Source: an uncultured Lachnospiraceae bacterium (GTDB lineage: Bacteria; Bacillota; Clostridia; Lachnospirales; Lachnospiraceae). Taken from it: a stretch of DNA of 44,563 bases. Positions 16,974 to 24,210 of the stretch are shown in pieces; the stretch's first letter is position 1; each line of letters opens with the position of its first letter. The stretch covers positions 1 through 44,563 of the forward strand of contig CANRGP010000008.1 in NCBI GenBank assembly GCA_947630085.1. The letters are read 5' to 3'. The notes under the pieces were generated by a model. It did no database searches and was not told where the DNA came from. It worked only from the letters and a program-made list of their open reading frames with translations. A program made the position numbers and the translations under genes.

Positions 16974-17002
16974 TTGCCATTTCCCGGAAACTGTGATAGA
17001 AT
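16974..17002 (+). promoter_or_regulatory. Promoter of the catabolic island
   Basis: TTGCCA (16974-16979), 17 bases, TAGAAT (16997-17002). Transcription should begin about 17009. No other good promoter was seen before the GntR gene, so this one may drive the co-directional genes up to 30552. Confidence 0.65.
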
Positions 17003-17017
17003 TCAAATCATATACAA

Positions 17018-17035
17018 TATATCATATATGATATA
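17018..17035. promoter_or_regulatory. 18-bp perfect palindrome, probable operator of the catabolic island
   Basis: TATATCATATATGATATA is a perfect palindrome placed about 9 bases after the predicted transcription start, a repressor position. The FCD-type GntR gene at 30727 at the far end of the island is the best candidate to bind it. This pairing is inferred from position. Confidence 0.65.
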
Positions 17036-17064
17036 CGAAAGGACGAACCATAGGAGGCGAGAAA

Positions 17065-18282
17065 ATGGAGAGCGGCAATTATTACAAACAGGGAGCCTGG
17101 TGGGTAAGCCCGTACAATTTTGAGGAAACAGTCAGAAATGAGCTGGATCTGGCCGAGAGAGTCCAGATCCACGACGCGACGCTGCGGGACGGAGAGCAGA
17201 CGCCGGGAGTAGTATTTTCCGTAGATGATAAAGTCAGGATCGCGGAGGGACTGAAAGAGGTAGGGATCGAGAGGATCGAGGCGGGAATGCCTGCCGTGTC
17301 CAAGAGCGACCAGCAGGCGGTAAAGGAGATCAGCAGGAGGAAGGGAAACTGCCGGATCTATACGTTTGCGAGGGCTATGAAAACGGATATCGATATGGCC
17401 TCCGACTGCGGGGCTGACGGCGTATTGATCGAGGTACCCATTGGATATCCTAAGCTGAGAGATCAGTTCCACTGGACATGGGAAAACGTCCTGGAAAAGA
17501 GCGTTGAAAGCATCCGCTATGCCAAGGAAAAGGGACTGGATGTGGTGTATTTTCCGTATGATACGACCAGAGCCAGAAGAGAAGATCTGGAAAACCTCCT
17601 GAAGGGTCTCATGAAGGATGCCAGACCGGATTCGATCGGCCTGGTGGATACCATGGGATGCGCACTGCCGCAGACGATCGGATATATGGTCAGGTGGCTG
17701 AAGAAAATGACGAACCTGCCCATTGAAGTGCATACCCACAACGATTTCGGCATGGCGCTCGCCACGGAGTTGGCCGGTATCGCGGCGGGGGCGTCCGTGG
17801 TACATACCTGCGTCAACGGGCTGGGGGAGAGGACGGGTAATGCGGCGCTGGAGGAGATGGTTCTTCTGTTCCATGTGCTCCTGGGTCTTGACAATCCCTA
17901 CAGGATCGACCGGCTCGTACCCCTGTGCAGGATGGTTGAGGAGATATCCGGCGTGCCGGCGGCGTCCAATAAACCGGTGACCGGGCTTCGGAATTATATG
18001 AGAGAATCCGGGATCGGCATCGATCAGGTGCTGGAAAATCCGCTGGCGATGTTTGCCACGGACCCGGCGTTCCTGGGGCGGAAAGCAAAGGTGGTCCTGG
18101 GAAAGAAAAGCGGACGTACCTCCATTGAATACGTCCTGAAAAAGGAGGGGATCCAGGCCGACCAGGCCCAGATCGCCGATATTCTGGAACAGGTAAAGGC
18201 ATTGTCGGAGCGGGAGAGGAGACTGATCAGCAAAGATGAATTTTCCGGGATTGTGGAGAAATGCCTCGCCGGCAGCAGATGA
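17065..18282 (+). CDS. DRE-TIM metallolyase (LeuA/homocitrate-synthase/HMG-CoA-lyase superfamily)
   Basis: A 405-residue TIM-barrel enzyme. The divalent-metal and catalytic motif HDATLRDGEQTPGV is at about residues 36-49. EVHTHNDFGMALA supplies the metal-binding His pair, and VNGLGERTGNAALEE is the usual third signature. The C-terminal part (KPVTGLRNYMRESGIG, GKKSGRTS) resembles homocitrate/isopropylmalate synthases of the NifV/AksA group. Such enzymes join or split acyl-CoA and 2-oxo acids; which reaction this one does is unclear. It has no N-terminal signal. The ATG at 17065 follows GGAGG. The 3' end overlaps the carboxyltransferase gene by 47 bases. Confidence 0.85.
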   Translation: MESGNYYKQGAWWVSPYNFEETVRNELDLAERVQIHDATLRDGEQTPGVVFSVDDKVRIAEGLKEVGIERIEAGMPAVSKSDQQAVKEISRRKGNCRIYTFARAMKTDIDMASDCGADGVLIEVPIGYPKLRDQFHWTWENVLEKSVESIRYAKEKGLDVVYFPYDTTRARREDLENLLKGLMKDARPDSIGLVDTMGCALPQTIGYMVRWLKKMTNLPIEVHTHNDFGMALATELAGIAAGASVVHTCVNGLGERTGNAALEEMVLLFHVLLGLDNPYRIDRLVPLCRMVEEISGVPAASNKPVTGLRNYMRESGIGIDQVLENPLAMFATDPAFLGRKAKVVLGKKSGRTSIEYVLKKEGIQADQAQIADILEQVKALSERERRLISKDEFSGIVEKCLAGSR

Positions 18283-19720
18283 GAGGGAGAATACAGGGAG
18301 ACTGACGGCCAGGGAACGGCTGGAACGGCTGTTTGACCCTGGAAGCTTTGTGGAAATAGGTTCACAGGTACTCAGCCGGAACCGTGAACTTATCGAAAGC
18401 CGGAGAGCGGCGGCGGGAGACGGGGCGATTACGGGATTCGGCGCGGTGAACGGGCAAACCGTATACGCATATGCCCAGGATGTTTCCGTGGCGGGAGGAT
18501 CCCTCGGGGAAATGCAGGCTGCCAAGATCGTAAAACTGATCAGGCTGGCTCTGGATGCCGGAGCGCCGGTCGTCGCGTTTATTGAATCGGGCGGGGCCCG
18601 GATCCAGGAAGGGATCGATGCTCTGGGAGGCTACGGAAATATTTTCTATTGGAACACCAGGGCCTCCGGAAAGATCCTTCAGATCTCCGCCGTCATGGGA
18701 GCGTGTGCGGGAGGCGCCGCGTACTCCCCGGCTCTCAACGATTTCATTTTTATGGTGAAGGGCAAAGGGAAGATGTTTGTCACCGGCCCGGATGTGATCC
18801 GAAGCGTGACGGGAGAGCAGATCACCGCGGAAGAGCTGGGCGGAGCAGAGACCCACGGCACGGTCAGCGGCGTGGCGCATTTTACGGAGGATACGGAGAT
18901 TTCCTGTGTCCGAAGGATCAGGGAGCTTCTGGACTATTTTTTCTGCAGGCGGAAGACTTCGGAGCGGCCAGATGTCCCTGCTTCCGGTGACGGGCGGCTT
19001 CGGACCTGTGTCCCCGACAATATCCGGCGGCCTTACGATATGTATGAAATCATTCGCTGCCTGACGGACGGCGGGACATTTCTGGATTATATGAAAGGCT
19101 ACGCGCCAAATATGATCACCTGCCTGGCCCGGGTGAACGGGATGACGGTGGGGATTGTGGCCAATCAGCCGATGACGCTTGCCGGATGTATTGATATCAA
19201 CGGGGCGGACAAGGCAGCCAGATTTGTGAGGACCTGCGATGCCTACCGGATCCCGGTAGTGTCGCTGGTGGATGTGCCCGGATTTTTGCCGGGGGTGGGA
19301 CAGGAGCACGGCGGCATTATCCGGCACGGAGCGAAAATGTTGTATGCGTATGCGGAATCAACGGTACCTAAAGTTACCATAATTATAAGAAAGGCTTATG
19401 GCGGGGCATACCTGGCGATGGGATGCCGGGAGCTCGGAGCGGATTATGTATTTGCCTGGCCTCAGGCGGAGATCGCGGTGATGGGAGCCGAGGGTGCGGC
19501 GGATATCATTTTCCGGCATATGGAGCCGGAAGAGAAGGAAGAAAAAAAGAGAGCGTATGTGGAGGAATTTTCCAACCCTTACGCGGCGGCAAAAAGAGGA
19601 ATCGTGGACGAGGTGATCGATCCCGGCGATACCCGTCGCATCCTGATCCGGACGCTGGAGGCGCTTGCGCCGAGTACGAAAGAGGCGGAAAGAAAGAGAC
19701 ACGGAAACATCCCGCTGTAG
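18236..19720 (+). CDS. Acyl-CoA carboxyltransferase-like protein (PCC-beta / decarboxylase-alpha family)
   Basis: A 494-residue protein of the crotonase-fold carboxyltransferase family. The N-terminal half has LTARERLERLFDPGSFVEIG, SGGARIQEGIDALGGYG and GACAGGAAYSPAL. The C-terminal half has DVPGFLPGVGQEHGGIIRHGAK, RKAYGGAYLAMG and AEIAVMGAEGAADI. Family members move CO2 between biotin and acyl-CoA. No biotin carrier, biotin carboxylase or membrane decarboxylase subunit is encoded nearby, so the partner is missing or the role is different. The N-terminus is about 20 residues shorter than usual. The ATG at 18236 lies inside the preceding gene; the overlap suggests translational coupling. Confidence 0.85.
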   Translation: MNFPGLWRNASPAADERENTGRLTARERLERLFDPGSFVEIGSQVLSRNRELIESRRAAAGDGAITGFGAVNGQTVYAYAQDVSVAGGSLGEMQAAKIVKLIRLALDAGAPVVAFIESGGARIQEGIDALGGYGNIFYWNTRASGKILQISAVMGACAGGAAYSPALNDFIFMVKGKGKMFVTGPDVIRSVTGEQITAEELGGAETHGTVSGVAHFTEDTEISCVRRIRELLDYFFCRRKTSERPDVPASGDGRLRTCVPDNIRRPYDMYEIIRCLTDGGTFLDYMKGYAPNMITCLARVNGMTVGIVANQPMTLAGCIDINGADKAARFVRTCDAYRIPVVSLVDVPGFLPGVGQEHGGIIRHGAKMLYAYAESTVPKVTIIIRKAYGGAYLAMGCRELGADYVFAWPQAEIAVMGAEGAADIIFRHMEPEEKEEKKRAYVEEFSNPYAAAKRGIVDEVIDPGDTRRILIRTLEALAPSTKEAERKRHGNIPL

Positions 19721-19742
19721 CGGAAGAGAAAGGAGGGAGAGA

Positions 19743-20711
19743 ATGAAGAGAGGAGTGAGCCTTTACAGCTTTCAGGAGGAGTATTTCCGGAAAGAATTAT
19801 CGCTGGAGGGCTGCGTTGCCGCCGCGGCGGATATGGGCGCTCCCGGTATTGAGATCGTATCGGAGCAGATGGTGTTCGGCTTCCCCCGGGTGGACGACGG
19901 CTTTTACAGCCGGTGGAAGCAGTGGATGGAAAAATATCATACCGTCGCGCTGGCCCACGACATGAACCTGGATACCAAGAGGTTTCCGGGACGGCTTCTG
20001 ACTCAGAAGGAGATGGTGGACTGGACGGTTTTGAATCTGAGGTACGCCGCCAGGATGGGCTTTAAAAATGTAAGAGCCAATCAGGTGACGCCGCCGGAGA
20101 TCTGGAAGGATATTCTTCCCGTTGCGGAAGAACTGGGACTGAATGTGGGAGTCGAACTTCATCCGCCCTTTACATTCCGGCACCCCAGGATCCTGCAGCA
20201 CCTTGAGGAAATGGAACGGCTCGGATCGCCGCGCCTGGGCCTGGTGGTAGACACCGGGATCTTTGAGAAGCGCTATTCGCGGGTGAAAAAGGAATATTAT
20301 ATCCGACACGGGGCCTCACAGAGATGGGCGGATTATATTGAGGCCGCCTACAATGCCGGAGAGTCGGGCCCGGATCTGTGGCAGAAGGTGGAAGAGCTGG
20401 GCGGAGAGCCGAAGGATGTCCAGATGGCCAGGGAGACAGGCCGTATGGTCTACACACCGCCCGGAGAAATGAAGGAGCACGCCCGGAGGATTCTGTGGCT
20501 CCACGCCAAGTTTTATGAAATGACGGAGGACGGCGAGGAATACAGCATCCCGTTTGATGAGATCGTGGAAGCGCTGAATGAATGCGGATTTGACGGGTAC
20601 CTGTGCAGCGAATACGAGGGGAACCGCTATATTCAGGATCTGGGCCGGGTGGACAGCATTACGCAGGTCAAAAGGCAGCAGGCTATGCTGAAACGTCTGC
20701 TGGGGCAGTAA
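19743..20711 (+). CDS. Probable C-glycoside deglycosidase alpha subunit (AP-endonuclease-type TIM barrel)
   Basis: A 322-residue metal-dependent TIM barrel of the sugar phosphate isomerase/epimerase-like family. Four ligands expected for a Mn-type site are visible: Glu138 (GVELHPP), Asp170 (LVVDTG), His254 (LHAKFYEM) and Glu290 (SEYEGNRY). Length and the motifs around His254 and Glu290 (HAKFYEM, EYSIPFDEIV, GYLCSEYEGNR) resemble the alpha subunit of C-glycoside deglycosidases such as DfgA. These cleave the C-C bond between a 3-oxo sugar and an aromatic aglycone. The next gene encodes the matching beta subunit, which strengthens the call. The ATG at 19743 follows AGGAGG; the frame is open further upstream without support. 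Confidence 0.75.
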   Translation: MKRGVSLYSFQEEYFRKELSLEGCVAAAADMGAPGIEIVSEQMVFGFPRVDDGFYSRWKQWMEKYHTVALAHDMNLDTKRFPGRLLTQKEMVDWTVLNLRYAARMGFKNVRANQVTPPEIWKDILPVAEELGLNVGVELHPPFTFRHPRILQHLEEMERLGSPRLGLVVDTGIFEKRYSRVKKEYYIRHGASQRWADYIEAAYNAGESGPDLWQKVEELGGEPKDVQMARETGRMVYTPPGEMKEHARRILWLHAKFYEMTEDGEEYSIPFDEIVEALNECGFDGYLCSEYEGNRYIQDLGRVDSITQVKRQQAMLKRLLGQ

Positions 20712-20723
20712 GGAGGTGGCGGA

Positions 20724-21116
20724 ATGTTTGATCGCTATATGCTGGTAGAAGACTCTCTGACAAGGGGAACGGAAAACGGGAGGGAATTTATCCAGGTGGG
20801 GATCCGCTATCCCCATCACTGCGGGATCTGGGTATCCATCATCGAGAAGCTGGAGCTGTGGATCGATGGAGAGCCGGTTCCCGGGGAGGATATGACCCTG
20901 GTGCTCCACGGAAACGAGTATCCGGTCACCCGGCTGGGAGAGGAGGAGGAGGACCGCTGGAACTTCGGGGAGATCGGATGGCTCCGGATCTGGACCGAGA
21001 AGCTCCCGGAGGCAGGGGCGCATGAGCTGACGCTGGAGATCGGCCTGCGCGTTTCGTTTCTTGCCTGGCTGCTGACGGGAAGCGATACCAAACAAATGCT
21101 GTTGAAATCACAATAA
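20724..21116 (+). CDS. Probable C-glycoside deglycosidase beta subunit (DUF6379/CGDB-like)
   Basis: A 130-residue protein: MFDRYMLVEDSL, ENGREFIQVGIRYP, ELWIDGEPVPGEDMTLVLHG, then RWNFGEIGWLRIW and a hydrophobic end HELTLEIGLRVSFL. This layout (ENG-K/R, an xVDGExVP turn, RWxFGE, HELxLEIxLRISF) is what I recall for the small beta-sandwich subunit of C-glycoside deglycosidase. That subunit forms a complex with the TIM-barrel subunit and closes its active site. The gene starts 12 bases after the TIM-barrel gene behind AGGAGG, as expected for partners made in equal amounts. No signal peptide. The match is by pattern memory, not by search. Confidence 0.72.
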   Translation: MFDRYMLVEDSLTRGTENGREFIQVGIRYPHHCGIWVSIIEKLELWIDGEPVPGEDMTLVLHGNEYPVTRLGEEEEDRWNFGEIGWLRIWTEKLPEAGAHELTLEIGLRVSFLAWLLTGSDTKQMLLKSQ

Positions 21117-21132
21117 AAGAAAGGTGGTAAGT

Positions 21133-22221
21133 ATGGAAAAACTGAAGATCGGTATGATCGGCTGCGGAGGGATCGCGAATCAGAAGCATTTCCCGGCGCT
21201 GAGCCGGATCGGAGATGTCGAGATGACAGCGTTCTGCGACGTAAAGGAGGAGAAGGCGCGGGAAGCGGCGGCCAAATATGGCGCGCCGGGTGCGGCCGTT
21301 TACGTTTCCTACAGGGAAATGCTGGAAAAGGAAGAACTGGATGTGGTCCATGTGATGACACCGAACAGGGCGCACTGCGAGATCACGGTCGCCGCCCTGG
21401 AGGCGGGCTGCCATGTAATGTGCGAGAAGCCCATGGCGGCTACAAGCGCCGACGCGAAAAAGATGCTGGATGCCGCCAAAAGGACCGGGAAAAAGCTGAC
21501 CATCGGTTACCAGAACCGGTTCCGCCCCGACAGCATATATCTGAAGAAAGCCTGCGCGGACGGACAACTGGGGGAGATCTATTTTGCCAAGGCCCGCAAC
21601 ATCAGACGCAGAGGCGTGCCTACCTGGGGAGTTTTTCTGGACGCCGAAGCGCAGGGAGGCGGCCCGCTGATCGATATCGGGACACACGCCCTTGACCTGA
21701 CGCTTTGGATGATGGACAACTATCAGGTGCGCAGCGTCACCGGAATCTCCTACCGGAAGCTGGCAGACCAGGTGCCGGGCAGCGGCAACGGCTTCGGCGA
21801 CTGGGACCCCAACATCTTTACGGTGGAGGATTCCGCCTTTGGATTTGTAACCATGCAGAACGGCGCTACGGTACTTGTGGAGAGCAGCTGGGCACTGAAC
21901 ACGCTGAACTGTACGCCTCTCGGCCCCAGGACGGAGCTGTGCGGCACACTGGGAGGGGCGGATATGAACGACGGCCTTCGGTTCAACTTTGTTGAATACG
22001 GAAAGCTGGCTACCAAGGCCCCGGCTCTCACCGGAGTGGGCGTCGATTTCTTTGACGCCAAACAGGAGCTGCAGCCTCACGAGCTGGAAGCGGAGGCATG
22101 GATCCGGGCGATCCGGGAAGACACGGATCCCGTCACCAAACCGGAGGAGGCGTTTGTGGTCACTCAGATCCTGGAGGCAATCTATGAATCCGCAAGAACC
22201 GGAAAGACAATTTACTTCTAG
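21133..22221 (+). CDS. Gfo/Idh/MocA family dehydrogenase (1)
   Basis: A 362-residue NAD(P)-dependent enzyme. The Rossmann start GMIGCGGIANQKH lies at residues 7-19. CEKPMA (Glu98-Lys99-Pro100) is the catalytic-Lys motif. GGGPLIDIGTHALDLTLWMM holds Asp181 and His185 of the active site. In C-glycoside and 3-keto-glycoside pathways such an enzyme (DgpA type) oxidises the sugar at C3 before cleavage. Its place right after the putative deglycosidase subunits fits that role, which is inference. The ATG at 21133 follows AAAGGTGG. An in-frame GTG at 21124 lies inside that ribosome binding site and is rejected. Confidence 0.9.
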   Translation: MEKLKIGMIGCGGIANQKHFPALSRIGDVEMTAFCDVKEEKAREAAAKYGAPGAAVYVSYREMLEKEELDVVHVMTPNRAHCEITVAALEAGCHVMCEKPMAATSADAKKMLDAAKRTGKKLTIGYQNRFRPDSIYLKKACADGQLGEIYFAKARNIRRRGVPTWGVFLDAEAQGGGPLIDIGTHALDLTLWMMDNYQVRSVTGISYRKLADQVPGSGNGFGDWDPNIFTVEDSAFGFVTMQNGATVLVESSWALNTLNCTPLGPRTELCGTLGGADMNDGLRFNFVEYGKLATKAPALTGVGVDFFDAKQELQPHELEAEAWIRAIREDTDPVTKPEEAFVVTQILEAIYESARTGKTIYF

Positions 22222-22271
22222 GCCATTGCCGAAAGCAGTGGACGCGAAGGAAAGACAAAGGAGGTGAGAGT

Positions 22272-23324
22272 GTGAAGAAAAGCGTAACGGCGGCAGTCAT
22301 AGGATATGGCGGAATGGGGAGCCGGCACGTCAAACAGATGAGCCAGGTTCCCGGGATCCGGATGAAGGGAGCTTATGATATCCTCCCTGAGAAGCAGAAG
22401 CAGATCCGGGAAGACGGATTTGAGGCATATCCGGATCTGGAATCGCTGCTGGCGGATAAAGAGGTAGAGCTGGTGGTGATCGCGACTCCCAATCAGGAGC
22501 ACATGATCCAGTCCGTTCGCGCGCTGCAGGCAGGGAAACACGTAATCTGTGAAAAGCCCGTAACGGTGAGCGTCCAGAACCTGGAGCAGATCATCCGGGT
22601 AAAGGAAAGCACGGGGAAGCAGTTTTTTGTCCATCAGAACCGGCGGTGGGATGAAGATTATGCAGCGGTAAAGAAGTGCCTGGATTCGGGAAAGCTTGGC
22701 CGGGTGTACCATATCGAGTCAAGGGTTATGGGGGCGAGAGGCGTTCCCAATGACTGGAGAAGGATCAGCGCGTGCGGAGGAGGAATGCTTCTGGACTGGG
22801 GCGTCCATCTGATCGATCAGATGCTGTGCCTGGTTCCGGGAAAGCTGGTTCGGCTGGCCTGCCGGCTGTCCTATCAGCAGGGCCTGGAAGTAGACGACGG
22901 ATTTACGATCTTCCTGGAATTTGACAGCGGGGTCACGGCGGTCCTGCAGGCGGCCACCTGGAATTTCGAGACACTGCCCAGATGGTATGTCAACGGGACC
23001 GAAGGGACGCTAAGGATCGACCGGTGGCATGATAACGGAACAGTGACCTGCTTAAAGAAAGCATTGGAGAAGGACGCGGTTCCGGTGGTGACGGCGGCAG
23101 GCATTACCAAGACCATGGCGCCCAGGGATCCGGATTCCGTCCGGCAGGAAAAACTGATGCTGGAGGAAGGAACTCCGTTCGCCTTCTACGAAAATGTGCG
23201 CAGAGTGCTTACGGAGGGAGACAGCCCGGCGGTCACGGTGCCGCAGGTGCTGCGCTGCATGAAGGTCATCGAGGCCGCAATGCGCTCCGCACAGCTGGAA
23301 AGCCCGGTAACGGTTGAACCGTAA
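22272..23324 (+). CDS. Gfo/Idh/MocA family dehydrogenase (2)
   Basis: A 350-residue enzyme from a GTG at 22272 behind AGGAGG. It shows the Rossmann motif AAVIGYGGMGSRH, the CEKPVT motif (Glu94-Lys95-Pro96) and GGGMLLDWGVHLIDQ (Asp175, His179). It is clearly a paralog of the preceding gene but not a recent copy, because most positions outside the motifs differ. Two such dehydrogenases side by side may oxidise the glycoside and reduce the freed 3-oxo sugar, recycling NAD(H); this is inference. The protein is cytoplasmic. Confidence 0.9.
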   Translation: MKKSVTAAVIGYGGMGSRHVKQMSQVPGIRMKGAYDILPEKQKQIREDGFEAYPDLESLLADKEVELVVIATPNQEHMIQSVRALQAGKHVICEKPVTVSVQNLEQIIRVKESTGKQFFVHQNRRWDEDYAAVKKCLDSGKLGRVYHIESRVMGARGVPNDWRRISACGGGMLLDWGVHLIDQMLCLVPGKLVRLACRLSYQQGLEVDDGFTIFLEFDSGVTAVLQAATWNFETLPRWYVNGTEGTLRIDRWHDNGTVTCLKKALEKDAVPVVTAAGITKTMAPRDPDSVRQEKLMLEEGTPFAFYENVRRVLTEGDSPAVTVPQVLRCMKVIEAAMRSAQLESPVTVEP

Positions 23325-23349
23325 AAAATATGCACAAGGGGGAACTGAA

Positions 23350-24156
23350 ATGTTCAAAGGAAAGAAGGTAATTGACTTAAGCCTCCCGCTGGCGGAAAAC
23401 GCGGGGTATGAGGTCAGACCGCTCTCGATCAACCGGAAGACCCACGAGGAGGGGCTTAAGGATCACATGGAAAAATTCCATGTAAAACCCGGAGAGCTGC
23501 CTTCCGGCGGACAGGGATATGCCGTGGAGATCATGAGCGTGGCAACTCATGCCGGGACTCACATGGACGCTCCGTGGCACTACGGCCCGGTCTGTGAAGG
23601 AAGACCCTCTCCGACCATCGACCAGATGCCTCTGGAATACTGCATGGGCGACGGTGTTTGCCTGGATTTCCGGAAATTTGGAGACGGATATGTGATCACG
23701 AAGGCGGACATCGAGGCGGAGCTTGCGAGGATCGGCTATGAAATTAAGCCGCTGGATATTGTGTTTATCATGACGGGATGCGATAAGAAGATCCAGCCCG
23801 GCTATGAGGAGGCCAATAAGAGGTTTGACAGAGAATACTTTAAGCAGCCCGGACTGGGAAGAGAGGCGGTGCTTTATCTGACCGGGCTCGGCGTGAAGGT
23901 CATCGGGATTGATGCCTGGGGAATGGACACGTCTTTCCCGGCCATGCAGAGGCAAAGGGAGGAAACCGGAGACACTTCCGGGGTATGGCAGGCTCACTAT
24001 GCCGGGATCGAGAAGGAGTATTACCATATCGAAAAGCTGGTGAATCTCGATCAGCTTCCGCCATTTGGATTTGAGGTGATCTGCGCTCCCATCAAGATTG
24101 AGCGGGCAAGCGCGGGATGGGTGAGGGTACTGGCATTTGTGGACGAAAAGCAGTAA
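23350..24156 (+). CDS. Cyclase family protein (kynurenine-formamidase-like hydrolase)
   Basis: A 268-residue metal-dependent hydrolase. The signature HAGTHMDAPWH gives His67, His71, Asp73 and His77, the usual metal and catalytic residues. VIGIDAWGMD and the C-terminal GWVRVLAFV complete the fold. The family opens cyclic amides, lactones and 1,3-diones (isatin hydrolase, formamidase, polyketide-type cyclases). In this island it might open a lactone or a ring of the released aglycone. The ATG at 23350 has AAGGGGG upstream; the frame extends 12 codons further but overlaps nothing useful. Confidence 0.88.
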   Translation: MFKGKKVIDLSLPLAENAGYEVRPLSINRKTHEEGLKDHMEKFHVKPGELPSGGQGYAVEIMSVATHAGTHMDAPWHYGPVCEGRPSPTIDQMPLEYCMGDGVCLDFRKFGDGYVITKADIEAELARIGYEIKPLDIVFIMTGCDKKIQPGYEEANKRFDREYFKQPGLGREAVLYLTGLGVKVIGIDAWGMDTSFPAMQRQREETGDTSGVWQAHYAGIEKEYYHIEKLVNLDQLPPFGFEVICAPIKIERASAGWVRVLAFVDEKQ

Positions 24157-24210
24157 CGGAACATTCATGCGCCGCAGACGCGGCATACTATCACAAAAAG
24201 GAGAAGAGAA

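Noticed and set aside
17018-17035. Transcription terminator reading of the AT palindrome
   Set aside because: The stem would be all A/T with little stability, and it lies directly between a promoter and a start codon, which fits an operator better.
17008-18525. A 505-codon open frame antisense to the LeuA-like and carboxyltransferase genes
   Set aside because: It mirrors the plus-strand coding genes, which have clear motifs and ribosome binding sites. Its translation is low in recognisable domains and typical of antisense frames in GC-rich DNA.
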